Shown in pieces: positions 16,482-24,545 of a stretch of DNA of 55,999 nucleotides. The notes under the pieces are model-generated. The model saw nothing but the letters and a program-made list of their open reading frames with translations. It was not told where the DNA came from and did no database searches. The position numbers and the translations under genes were made by a program. Within the stretch, counting starts at the first letter, position 1. Every line of letters begins with the position of its first letter. Origin of the DNA: an uncultured Kiritimatiellota bacterium (GTDB lineage: Bacteria; Verrucomicrobiota; Kiritimatiellia; RFP12; DVOR01); NCBI GenBank assembly GCA_944389545.1, contig CALXMT010000015.1, positions 1 through 55,999 on the forward strand, in the 5' to 3' direction.

Positions 16482-17021
16482 TCAGCGCCCAAGCCACTTC
16501 TGCAGCCGTGCAGGAAACTCCTTCGCGGCCTGCTGCACCGCACGCAGGATATACTTGTCGTCCGCCCGCGCCCCCTTCGCCACCGTCCCGGGCCCGCGCT
16601 TCCGCCACGTCTTCCCCTTCTCGTCGTGGATTCGCTTGGCGTACTTCCCGGCCTCCGCGTTCGCCGCCACGTAGACCTCCGCGTCGAGGTTCAGACCCTT
16701 CCCCAACAACCGCCACTGGATGCTCCGCATCAGCCCGCCCGGCGCCCGACGCGAGTGCGAATTGGGATTCCGCCGCGCCTTCCCGAGATCCTGATACCTG
16801 TTGAACGCCCGGATGGAGGCCCTGCCGGAGCCGTGCTTCGCCACCCAGTCACGCTTCCGATGTGCCTTTGCCTGAGCATCCGTCGGGGACTTCGGCGCGT
16901 TCGCCACGGCATCCTTCCACGCCTGCTTCCCCGCGTCCTGCATCGCCCGCTCCACGGCCTTCTGCACCGCCGGCGCGCCCTTCTTCAGGGCGACCAGAAA
17001 CTGCTGCAGGCTCAGGTTCAT
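16482..17021 (-). CDS. Phage tail-completion protein, HK97 gp10-like
   Basis: Protein of 179 residues resembling HK97 gp10-family head-tail/tail-completion proteins: an N-terminal helix (LQQFLVALKKGAPAVQKAVE), then DWVAKHGSG, SRRAPGGLMRSIQWRLL and an AKRIHDEKGKTWRKRGPGT loop followed by a C-terminal amphipathic helix. The call rests on this general pattern. The ATG at 17021 overlaps the upstream gene's stop by 4 bp; the reading frame is open further upstream without a better start. Codon use is strongly GC-biased like the MuF gene. Confidence 0.6.
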   Translation of the reverse strand: MNLSLQQFLVALKKGAPAVQKAVERAMQDAGKQAWKDAVANAPKSPTDAQAKAHRKRDWVAKHGSGRASIRAFNRYQDLGKARRNPNSHSRRAPGGLMRSIQWRLLGKGLNLDAEVYVAANAEAGKYAKRIHDEKGKTWRKRGPGTVAKGARADDKYILRAVQQAAKEFPARLQKWLGR

Positions 17022-17353
17022 CGCCCACCACCCTGCCCGCGACGCAACGCCGCCCAAGCACTAAAATAGGCCCAGTCCCGCGCCGTCCCATCGTGCACCG
17101 CCGCCTTGAAGTTCGTATAGTCGATGTCCATCGCCTCCTTCGCCAAAACCATCTGCCACAGCTCCTTGCCCAGGTCCATTCGAAATGGGTAGTCACACCC
17201 CGGCGACTCCACAATCCTCGTCACCATTTCCAGCCCGTGCACTGCGCGCAACCGCTCCAGATCGCCCCGGAACCGCGCCCGCAGGTGAATCACCCCGGGC
17301 TTCCCCCAGTGCTCCACCGCCGAGAAAAAACCGCTCTTGCAGAATAACCACAT
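17018..17353 (-). CDS. Small conserved MWLF-family protein
   Basis: Protein of 111 residues. It begins MWLFCKSGFFSAVEHW and contains LRARFRGDLERL, CDYPFRMDL and IDYTNFKAAV, a layout I recognise from a widespread uncharacterised bacterial and phage family starting with MW(I/L)F. Function unknown. ATG 17353 is preceded by AAAGGAG at the right distance; GTG 17362 in the same frame lies too close to that site. It is translationally coupled to the gp10-like gene. Confidence 0.65.
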   Translation of the reverse strand: MWLFCKSGFFSAVEHWGKPGVIHLRARFRGDLERLRAVHGLEMVTRIVESPGCDYPFRMDLGKELWQMVLAKEAMDIDYTNFKAAVHDGTARDWAYFSAWAALRRGQGGGR

Positions 17354-17390
17354 AATGCTCACTCCTTTCAGTCGTTCCTAAAGTCTACCA

Positions 17391-17406
17391 CACCCCGCTG
17401 ACGCCC
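17391..17406 (+). repeat. CACCCCGCTGACGC repeat, copy 3
   Basis: Third direct copy of the motif at 14811 and 15201, at the right edge of the island and 27 bp before the composite hairpin-heptad element. Confidence 0.65.
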
Positions 17407-17432
17407 TACAGCCCTAGCTCCAACTGCACGCC

Positions 17433-17500
17433 GTCGCCCCGCAGGGGCGCTCCGTTCTCTGTTCTCCGTTCTCTGTTCTCCGGGGCGGCAGAGCCGCCCC
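17433..17500 (-). repeat. Composite hairpin-heptad element, copy 3
   Basis: Hairpin CGCCCCGCAGGGGCG (17435-17449), repeated GTTCTCY heptads (about 17452-17481) and hairpin GGGGCGGCAGAGCCGCCCC (17482-17500). Same orientation as 10505-10602, so the two copies bracket the accessory island as direct repeats. Confidence 0.8.
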
Positions 17501-17522
17501 TACGGCAATGGCCCCACCCTTT

Positions 17523-17531
17523 TGGTATCAT
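17523..17531 (+). promoter_or_regulatory. Extended -10 promoter, leaderless start
   Basis: TGGTATCAT ends 7 bp before the ATG at 17539. There is no ribosome site between them. Confidence 0.6.
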
Positions 17532-17538
17532 TGTCGTT

Positions 17539-18675
17539 ATGAAACTGACAGTAGCGGCGGCGATGATTGTGGATGCGGAAGGTTCCGTGCTGTGCGTACG
17601 GCGCGGCGCAAAGGGATTCCCTTCCACGGCAAACAAATGGGAGTTTCCGGGCGGGAAGTTGGAGCCCGGTGAGACGCCCGCCCAGGCGGCGGTACGCGAA
17701 GTGCGCGAGGAGTTGGGCCTGGAAATTGAGGCGCTGGCCGAATGCGCGGCGGTGCATCATGTCTATCCGGAGTTCTCCATCACGTTGCACGGTGTGCTTT
17801 GCGCGCCGGTGGATGGCGGGAGCCCCTCCCCCACCCTGCGCGAACATACGGATTTCGATTGGTGTCCGCCGGACAAACTGTGGCGGCATGATTTTGCGGC
17901 GGCGGACACGCCGTTGCTTGTCCACCTGCGCGAACGTTTCTTTGGCAGCCATTTAAAGACGGAGACCTTTGGGCGTCACGCCCACTTCCTGCAAGCCTGC
18001 GCCAGCACGAACACCGAGCTGTTGACCTTGGCCGAGGCGGGTGCACCGGAAGGTACGGTGGTGGTGACGGAGGAGCAATCCGCAGGACGTGGACGCCTGG
18101 GGCGTTCGTGGGCCACGGCCCCCGGGCAGAGTCTGGCTTTTTCGCTCTTGGCGCGACCGAAGGCCCCGCCGGAAGTGGCCGCGACCTTGCCGCTCGTGGC
18201 CGGATTGGCCGTCGCGACGGCCCTGCGTGTGCGCGGGTTTGACGCCGGACTCAAGTGGCCCAACGATGTGCTCATAGACGAACGCAAGGTGTGCGGTATC
18301 CTCTGCGAAGCGCAGACGTCCGCAAAGGGCATCGAAGGCATTGTGGTCGGCATCGGCGTGAATACGGGGGTGGTGCCGGAGGCTTTGGCCCACCGTGCCG
18401 TGGGCCTGGGTGGCGTTGACCGTCTTGTCCTGTTGACGGAGCTGTGCGCGGCGTTTGAGACGCTCTATGCGCGCTGGTCCAAGGGCGGCCTGCCGGCCCT
18501 CCGTGCAGAACTCGACGCGCTCGATTGCAAGCGTGGCAAGACCATCCTGGTGCGTCCCGCGGGCGGGACGATTGAAGGACTTTCGCGCGGTATTCGCGAT
18601 GACGGCGCCCTGTTGTTGGACCGGGAGGGCACCATCGAGCCCATCCTTTGCGGGGAGATTGCGCAATGGGACTGA
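17539..18675 (+). CDS. MutT-type Nudix fused to biotin protein ligase
   Basis: Two enzymes in one chain of 378 residues. Residues 1-140 are a MutT-like Nudix hydrolase with an intact box from GGKLEPGE to REVREELGLE (about 38-62), suited to cleaning oxidised dGTP. Residues 150-378 are a BirA-type biotin-[carboxylase] ligase: EEQSAGRGRLGRSW near 175, KWPNDVLID near 239 and VVGIGVNTG, with a C-terminal SH3-like cap. BirA's DNA-binding domain is absent, so it is a group I ligase and cannot repress biotin genes. I know of no standard family with this fusion. The frame is continuous, so this is not two genes. It overlaps the next gene by 10 bp. Confidence 0.9.
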   Translation: MKLTVAAAMIVDAEGSVLCVRRGAKGFPSTANKWEFPGGKLEPGETPAQAAVREVREELGLEIEALAECAAVHHVYPEFSITLHGVLCAPVDGGSPSPTLREHTDFDWCPPDKLWRHDFAAADTPLLVHLRERFFGSHLKTETFGRHAHFLQACASTNTELLTLAEAGAPEGTVVVTEEQSAGRGRLGRSWATAPGQSLAFSLLARPKAPPEVAATLPLVAGLAVATALRVRGFDAGLKWPNDVLIDERKVCGILCEAQTSAKGIEGIVVGIGVNTGVVPEALAHRAVGLGGVDRLVLLTELCAAFETLYARWSKGGLPALRAELDALDCKRGKTILVRPAGGTIEGLSRGIRDDGALLLDREGTIEPILCGEIAQWD

Positions 18676-19391
18676 GACTGACTGCGCTTGCACTCTTTGC
18701 CGCCGCGCCGCTCTGGGCCGCGGAAGTTTTTGTCGAAGGCCCGGACAAGCCAATTCCGCCATTGACGCAGGAGGTGACGGCGCTTCACCTGCGTGCCATC
18801 GGCGTGGAACGCGTGGCCTCGCTCCGTATCCCGGCATCTGTGCGCGAACTCAGCTTGATTGCCAATGGAATCAAGGCCTTGCCGGAAGGCCTTGTTCCGC
18901 AGGGCATCACCCGACTGTGGCTCGCCGACAACGCCTTGAGCGCCTTGCCGCCATCGGTCTCGGATTGGACGCAGTTGGAGTATCTTAATCTGGATCGCAA
19001 TCGTCTGACGGCGTTGCCCGACCTCTCGCGCACGCGATTGCGCTGGCTTCGCCTCAACGGCAATCGTCTCACCGCCCTGCCGCCCCTACCCCACACCGTG
19101 GAACGCCTCTATTTGGCGGACAACGCCCTTACGGAAACACCTGCAAAACCGACCGCCCTCCGCCATTTGGTCCTGGCCGGCAACCCCATCAAGACAGTGC
19201 CGGACGACTTGGGCGCCGGGCTGGAATGGCTCGACCTCTCCCGCACCGACATCACGCGTCTTCCCGCCGATCTCTCCTCCTGGCGCACCCTTAAGGTGCT
19301 CAATCTCGCCCGTTGTCCCCTTCCCGAGGCCGAGAAAGACCGCATCGCCGCCGCCTTCAACCCCGCCCACACCACAGTCCTCTTCCAATGA
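18666..19391 (+). CDS. Secreted leucine-rich repeat protein
   Basis: Protein of 241 residues with a short signal peptide (about 1-19, LTALALFAAAPLWAAE). About seven leucine-rich repeats follow, of the type L..L.L..N.LTALP (YLNLDRNRLTALPD, WLRLNGNRLTALPP, RLYLADNALTETP). It probably binds protein or glycan ligands outside the cytoplasm; no enzymatic domain is seen. The ATG lies inside the 3' end of the MutT-BirA gene and its stop overlaps the U32 gene, so all three are coupled, for reasons the sequence does not explain. Confidence 0.8.
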   Translation: MGLRLTALALFAAAPLWAAEVFVEGPDKPIPPLTQEVTALHLRAIGVERVASLRIPASVRELSLIANGIKALPEGLVPQGITRLWLADNALSALPPSVSDWTQLEYLNLDRNRLTALPDLSRTRLRWLRLNGNRLTALPPLPHTVERLYLADNALTETPAKPTALRHLVLAGNPIKTVPDDLGAGLEWLDLSRTDITRLPADLSSWRTLKVLNLARCPLPEAEKDRIAAAFNPAHTTVLFQ

Positions 19392-21718
19392 ACACACTTC
19401 CTGAATTGCTTGCTCCGGCGGGGTCGTTTGATGCCGCGCTGGCGGCGTTCGCCTATGGGGCGGACGCGATTTATCTGGGGTTGAGCCGTTTCTCCGCACG
19501 AGCGGACGCGGCGAATTTTGCGGAGCCGGAGTTGCGGCAAATCGTGGCCTATGCGCACAACAAGGGACGCAAGGTCTATGTCACGCTGAACACGCTGTTG
19601 GAGACGCGGGAACTGTCGGAGTTGACCGATTCCCTGGCGTTGTTGGACGAGGTGGCCGTAGATGGCGTGATTGTGCAGGACTTGGGTCTGGCCGCATGGA
19701 TACGGCGGGCCTTCCCGCGTTTGCCGCTCCATGCCTCGACGCAACTGGCCTGCACCTCGACCGCCGGGGCGCGGGCATTGAAGGAACTGGGATTCGTGCG
19801 CGTGGTGACGGCACGTGAATTGGGGTTGCAGGAGGCGACGGAGATTGGCCGTCAGGCGGGGGTGGAAATTGAGGTCTTTGTCCATGGCGCGCTCTGCTAC
19901 AGTCTGAGCGGCCTGTGCCTCTATTCCTCGCTCACCACGGGACGGAGCGGCAACCGGGGACGTTGCGCCTATTGCTGTCGGCAGCCCTTCACGCCGGAAG
20001 GCGGCGAGGCGTGTCATCCCTTCTCCATGCGCGACTTGGCGTTGTTGGACGAGGCGAAACGTCTGCGTACCGTGGGCCTGGCATCGCTCAAGATTGAGGG
20101 ACGCATGAAGAACCCGCTCTATGTGGCCGCCGTGACGGATTTGTACCGTCATGCCCTTGACGGCGACCTGTCGGCGGAGGCCCTCCAAGCCAAGGCAGAT
20201 GATCTGCGGACCATTTTCTCGCGTCCATGGACGCATCTCTACGCGGACGGTCCGGCGAAGGCCGAAGACATCATCGATGCCCGCAGTGTGGGCCATCGCG
20301 GACAGCCCATCGGCACGGTGTTGCGCGTGGTGCGGGATATGGACGGTGTGCGGTGGATGGCCTTTGACACGACGCGGGCCCTCGAACGCCACGATGGGTT
20401 GCAGGTGGACTTGCCGGGACGCCCGGTCGGGTTCGCGGTGGATCGTCTGCGCGATGCCCGCACCAAACGACCTGCCATCACGTTGCCCGCCGGGGCACGC
20501 GTGGAGGTGGCCCTACCACGAGAGGTGGGCGAACTGCCCCGCGGTGCGACCGTCTGCCACTCTGCCTCGCAAGCCGTACGGCGGGCTTTCCCAGTACCAC
20601 ACCCGAGAGAGACGGAGCTTCGCCAGTTGCGTCCCGCCGATTTGACCTTGACTCTCGCTCCGGATGCGCTCACGCTCTCCGGCAACGGTCAGACCGTGTG
20701 TCAACCCGCGACGTTGGGGCCTGCGAAGAACCCCGCGGGCACACGTGCCGCCGCGGAGCGTCACCTGGGAAAACTCGGCGAGGATGGCTTCTTCCTGCGC
20801 TCCCTGACGGTGAACGATCCGCAAGGGCTCTTCGCGCCGCCTTCGTTGCTCAATGCCGCCCGTCGTGCTTGGGCTGAACAGGCCGGAAAGCCGACCTCGC
20901 GCCCCACCCCGCCGCCGCCCTTGGCCGCAGCGGTGCGGACTGTGCACACCGCCGTGACGCCTACTTACTCCGTGAAGGTGGCTGCATGCCAACCCCCGTC
21001 GTTGTTGGGCGAAGAGATGCCCCGCGAAGTCATCCTGACCCTTGCGCCGGACACGAGCGCGGCGGAGGTCGACGCCTGGCTTGGGGCCGTGCCGCGTGAA
21101 CACCTTCGTTTGGCCCTGCCCGTGGCCTTACGCGACGAGGACCTTGGCGCGATGGCGGCGCTCGTAGGGCGTTTGGCCGACCGTGGTTTCAGACGTTTTG
21201 AGTGCGCGGATTTGACCTCCTGGCAACTGCTTCGCGATTTGCAACCGGCCTGTGATGCCTTTGAGATTTCCGCCGATTGGACGTGGTATGCCGCCAACGC
21301 CGAGGCCGTGCGTTTGCAGGAGAGTTGCGGCATTGCCTTTGGCGTAACGGGGCCGGAGGCCAATCTGCCCAACCTGCTGACGTTACCCGAGGAGTCGCCG
21401 CGCGAGGTGTTGGTCGCCGGGTTTGTGCCGCTCTTCATCGCCGAGACGCCGCCGTTGCTCCCCCACCCCGATGGCGCACGGTTGAGCGACCGCACCGAGG
21501 AACCCCTGCGTATCGTTCGGTTGGGCCGCCATTGGGTGACCTTCTCGGAACGGCCGTGGAGCGCGACCGATTATCTCCCGGAACTGGCGCGCAATGGGTT
21601 TGGCCGGTTGCGCGTGGATGTGTCTTGGGCCGGCCGGGAGCCTCCGTGCCGCACGTGGCGCGACCTGTTGTCCACATCGATGCCCTTCCCCTCGCATTTT
21701 GCGGAACCGCGCCTGTAG
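19388..21718 (+). CDS. U32-family RNA hydroxylation protein, RlhA/TrhP-like
   Basis: Peptidase U32 family, 776 residues, with DUF3656-like C-terminal parts. The U32 signature EVFVHGALCYSLSGLC lies at about residues 161-176, followed by GRCAYCCRQPF and CHPFSMRDL, giving cysteines for an iron-sulfur cluster, and KIEGRMKNPLYVA. Family members RlhA and TrhP hydroxylate 23S rRNA or tRNA using prephenate as oxygen source pathway; the length and C-terminal extension favour the RlhA type. Older annotations call these collagenases. ATG 19388 overlaps the LRR gene stop. Confidence 0.85.
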   Translation: MNTLPELLAPAGSFDAALAAFAYGADAIYLGLSRFSARADAANFAEPELRQIVAYAHNKGRKVYVTLNTLLETRELSELTDSLALLDEVAVDGVIVQDLGLAAWIRRAFPRLPLHASTQLACTSTAGARALKELGFVRVVTARELGLQEATEIGRQAGVEIEVFVHGALCYSLSGLCLYSSLTTGRSGNRGRCAYCCRQPFTPEGGEACHPFSMRDLALLDEAKRLRTVGLASLKIEGRMKNPLYVAAVTDLYRHALDGDLSAEALQAKADDLRTIFSRPWTHLYADGPAKAEDIIDARSVGHRGQPIGTVLRVVRDMDGVRWMAFDTTRALERHDGLQVDLPGRPVGFAVDRLRDARTKRPAITLPAGARVEVALPREVGELPRGATVCHSASQAVRRAFPVPHPRETELRQLRPADLTLTLAPDALTLSGNGQTVCQPATLGPAKNPAGTRAAAERHLGKLGEDGFFLRSLTVNDPQGLFAPPSLLNAARRAWAEQAGKPTSRPTPPPPLAAAVRTVHTAVTPTYSVKVAACQPPSLLGEEMPREVILTLAPDTSAAEVDAWLGAVPREHLRLALPVALRDEDLGAMAALVGRLADRGFRRFECADLTSWQLLRDLQPACDAFEISADWTWYAANAEAVRLQESCGIAFGVTGPEANLPNLLTLPEESPREVLVAGFVPLFIAETPPLLPHPDGARLSDRTEEPLRIVRLGRHWVTFSERPWSATDYLPELARNGFGRLRVDVSWAGREPPCRTWRDLLSTSMPFPSHFAEPRL

Positions 21719-21724
21719 AGAAGA

Positions 21725-21815
21725 GCTCCACGAAGACACAAAGGGACGCAAGGGCTTGGGCACTTCACCGTTCGGCCTTACGGCCTCACTACCGTGCCCA
21801 TTCCTTGCGTCTCTC
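21725..21815 (+). repeat. Dispersed repeat F, intact copy
   Basis: CACGAAGACACAAAGGGACG through TTCACCGTTCGG and CACTACCGTGCCCATTCC to GCGTCTCTCG. It occupies the gap before the yrdC-like gene and is inverted at 29614-29710. Confidence 0.85.
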
Positions 21816-21860
21816 GTTTTTTGCATCTTGCATTTTCCCGGAATAGTATTGGGTGAACTA

Positions 21861-21869
21861 TGCTACAAT
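21861..21869 (+). promoter_or_regulatory. Extended -10 promoter, leaderless start
   Basis: TGCTACAAT ends 7 bp before the ATG at 21877, with no ribosome site in between. Confidence 0.6.
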
Positions 21870-21876
21870 GGCACAT

Positions 21877-22440
21877 ATGAAGCTTCTTCCATTCAATGAA
21901 ACAAATGTTGCAGTGGCCGCCGAGATAGTGAAGACGGGAGGGGTCGTGATTGTGCCGACGGAAACGGTCTATGGCGTGGCGTGTCACCCGGACTTTCCGG
22001 AGGCGTTGGAGCGGATTCGCAAGATGAAGGGACGCGACCGGGACAAGCCTTTTCAACTCTTGGCCTCAAGCGTGGAAGCGGTGTGGACGGACGGTGCGGC
22101 GCGTTCCCCGGCGGCTGAGCAAGCGGCGGCCAACTGGCCCGGCGCGTTGACCCTGGTGTTGCCGACAACCAAGGGACACACGGAGGGTTATCGCGTGCCC
22201 GACCTGCCGCTTCTGCAACGCCTCATTGCCCTGTGCGGCGGCCTGTTGCGATGCACGAGCGTCAACCTGAGCGGGGAGCCTCCGGCGAAGGACGCCCGCG
22301 AGGCCGCGGCGGTCTTGGGCGAGGCGGTCGACCTGGTGTTGGATGGCGGCCCGGCGCGGTTGGGCGTGGCCTCGACCGTTGCGGCGCTTGGCGCTGATGG
22401 CTCCGTCACCATCCTGCGGCAAGGCTCCGTGCAGGTGTAA
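21877..22440 (+). CDS. tsaC: Threonylcarbamoyl-AMP synthase (YrdC/Sua5 family)
   Basis: Makes L-threonylcarbamoyladenylate from threonine, bicarbonate and ATP, the first step of tRNA t6A synthesis; 187 residues, single YrdC domain. The core GGVVIVPTETVYGVAC (about 21-36), RKMKGRDRDKPF, WPGALTLVLP and SVNLSGEP are all present. A YciO-type paralogue is possible but the KGRD motif and length fit TsaC. TcdA, a later enzyme of the same modification, is encoded at 52.6 kb. The start follows the leaderless-type promoter. Confidence 0.88.
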   Translation: MKLLPFNETNVAVAAEIVKTGGVVIVPTETVYGVACHPDFPEALERIRKMKGRDRDKPFQLLASSVEAVWTDGAARSPAAEQAAANWPGALTLVLPTTKGHTEGYRVPDLPLLQRLIALCGGLLRCTSVNLSGEPPAKDAREAAAVLGEAVDLVLDGGPARLGVASTVAALGADGSVTILRQGSVQV

Positions 22441-22456
22441 AATTGACGAGGAACGC

Positions 22457-24451
22457 ATGAAGCATAAAGACGAAGATGAGCTTTCGTTGTTCGGCGGCGC
22501 GGAAGAACGCGTGCGCGGCGAGGGGAAGTTGGACGTGGTGCGCCTCTCCTTCGAGGGGGCGGAGACGCTGACCTGGCGGGAGCTCTTTGAGGGATTCGAT
22601 TCGTTGCGGGCCATCACCTACTCCTCCGGCATCGGTTTCGCCTGTCAGTTGATTAACCTCTTCGAGGACGCCGAGGTCATCTTTGGGTGTGAAGAGGTGA
22701 TGTCCTTCTCCTTGCAGGAGGTGATGGCGTATCAAAGCAAGACCTTAGAGCGGCTGAAGGAGACGGCCGGCAAGGCAAAGGTGGATTTGGTGGGCCGCAT
22801 CGAGGCGGGGACGTTGCGACTCTTCGTGGCGCGCGAGGCGCTCTCGCACGAGAAACTCTATCTGCTCTCGGCGAAGGATGGACGCAAGCGCGTGGTGATG
22901 GGTTCGGCCAACCTCTCCTTCGCGGCCTTCGGCGGCATCCAGCGCGAGAACATCTGCTACGTGGACGGCGAGCGGGCTTATGACTGGTACGCCGGGGTCT
23001 ATGAGCAACTGAAAGAGGCCAGCACGGACCAGATTGCGCGAGAGGCGTTGGTAATCGCGGACGCAGGGGAAAACCTCGAGGCCCTGCCCATCGCGGAGAC
23101 GATTCGCGTGCGCAACGCGTTGGTCATCGAGCCCGTGACGGAGGCCAAGGACGAAGTGCGCTTCATGCTGGACGTGCGCAACCTGGCCACGAAGCTCGCG
23201 CCCTCCGTGCCGAAGCCGGACAAAAAGGGCAAGGTCATCCTCTCTCCCGAAAAGGTCAAGACGATTCGCCGGCAGGTCTCTGCCGACCTGGCCAAGGAAC
23301 GGGAGGTGCGCAGCGAGTATCCCAAGCTCGAGATCTTCCAAGACGAAGGCATGGTGCGCCTGAACGATGTGACGCTCGACCTCGCGCCGCCGGAGGAGGA
23401 CATCGCCCACGATGTGTCGCTCTTCCTGAAGTACATGGACGGCTACGAGAAGTTTCACGGCGACGTAGAGGGGATGCAGCGGCGCTACTTCGAGTTCGCC
23501 AACTGGTTCTTCTGCTCGCCCTTCATGGCCGTCATGCGCGACATGGCCGTGCGTCACAACCAAAACCTCCTGCCCTACCCTGTCTTTGGACTGGTCTACG
23601 GACAAAGTAAGGCCGGCAAGACGAGTTTCTTGGAGACGCTCCTCAAGATGATGATCGGGCAGAAGACCAAGCTCGCCGCACCCGAGTTCACCCGCTCGAG
23701 TATCGAGGGACTCAAGCGCACGGTCAAGGGCGCGCCCATCATCGTGGACGACCTCACCAACACACGCTTCAACCAACACGCCATCGAGACCATCAAGAAC
23801 GACGACTTCGGCATCTCCGAACGTCTGGTGCACTATCCCGCCGTCGTCATCAGTGCGAACGAGGACGTGAAGGCCGTCGCGCCGGAGGTCATCCGCCGCA
23901 CGGTCATCTGCCGCGTCCAAGCCGGCCTCACGAACACTGAGGTCATGCGCAGTAGCATCGTCCGCACCGTCCAACGCGAGATTGGCACCGCGCTCTACCG
24001 AGACTACCTGCGTCGTATGATGGAGGTCGTCTCGGGCTTGCTTGAAGAGATGAAGGACGATGCCTCCGAAAGCGCACCGGATATCCTCGCAGAATCCTCG
24101 CGTATCCTGGTGGACCTCTTTGCCGCTCACACCCCCACCCTGCCGGATTACGTCCGCCCCCTCACCCTCGACGACTACTTCAGCGAGAAGGTCACCGGCA
24201 GCTACGCCATCAAGACCATCCGCACCGCTTGGGAGACCAACCGCGCGGCCTTCGACGTCTCTGAGCGCTTCAACCGCCTCCAGTACAACGCCGGCGCCAC
24301 CTGGGAGGCCGACCGTATTCTCAAGGAACTCCCCGAGACCCTCGAGGCGCGCAAGTCCCGCGAATTGGTCATCATGAACTTGGCCGAGGCCCGCACCTTC
24401 TTCGACCTCTCCTTCCGCAAACCGCTCCTTGACCGCCTCCTGCGGCGTTGA
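22457..24451 (+). CDS. PLD-like nuclease fused to P-loop NTPase
   Basis: Protein of 664 residues that I cannot place in a named family. Residues 30-190 form a phospholipase D-like domain with one HKD-type motif: HEKLYLL at 131 and GSANLSFAAFGG near 149-160. Such single-motif domains act as dimeric nucleases. After a linker, a P-loop NTPase carries VYGQSKAGKTSF near 378-390, Walker B APIIVDDLTN near 426, a sensor-like VISANED and paired arginines (EVIRRT), a layout like superfamily 3 helicases. It follows the tsaC gene by 16 bp with GAGGAA before the ATG. Defence or repair of DNA is the likely field (inference). Confidence 0.75.
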   Translation: MKHKDEDELSLFGGAEERVRGEGKLDVVRLSFEGAETLTWRELFEGFDSLRAITYSSGIGFACQLINLFEDAEVIFGCEEVMSFSLQEVMAYQSKTLERLKETAGKAKVDLVGRIEAGTLRLFVAREALSHEKLYLLSAKDGRKRVVMGSANLSFAAFGGIQRENICYVDGERAYDWYAGVYEQLKEASTDQIAREALVIADAGENLEALPIAETIRVRNALVIEPVTEAKDEVRFMLDVRNLATKLAPSVPKPDKKGKVILSPEKVKTIRRQVSADLAKEREVRSEYPKLEIFQDEGMVRLNDVTLDLAPPEEDIAHDVSLFLKYMDGYEKFHGDVEGMQRRYFEFANWFFCSPFMAVMRDMAVRHNQNLLPYPVFGLVYGQSKAGKTSFLETLLKMMIGQKTKLAAPEFTRSSIEGLKRTVKGAPIIVDDLTNTRFNQHAIETIKNDDFGISERLVHYPAVVISANEDVKAVAPEVIRRTVICRVQAGLTNTEVMRSSIVRTVQREIGTALYRDYLRRMMEVVSGLLEEMKDDASESAPDILAESSRILVDLFAAHTPTLPDYVRPLTLDDYFSEKVTGSYAIKTIRTAWETNRAAFDVSERFNRLQYNAGATWEADRILKELPETLEARKSRELVIMNLAEARTFFDLSFRKPLLDRLLRR

Positions 24452-24480
24452 GTCCTGTGACCACTTCCTTAAAAAGACGC

Positions 24481-24511
24481 TTGACGTGGTGCGCACTCCA
24501 GGGTTTACACT
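24481..24511 (+). promoter_or_regulatory. Possible promoter of nickel-Lar operon
   Basis: TTGACG (24481-24486) with TTTACA (24504-24509, 17-bp spacing) or TACACT (24506-24511, 19-bp). A 19-bp spacer would suit activation by a MerR-type protein. AAAGGAAT precedes the ATG at 24546. Confidence 0.45.
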
Positions 24512-24545
24512 AGTTCCCATCTTCAATCATTGAAAGGAATCAGCC

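Noticed and set aside
22745-24526. 593-residue frame opposite the PLD-NTPase gene
   Set aside because: The sense frame carries HKD, Walker A and Walker B motifs; the antisense frame has none.
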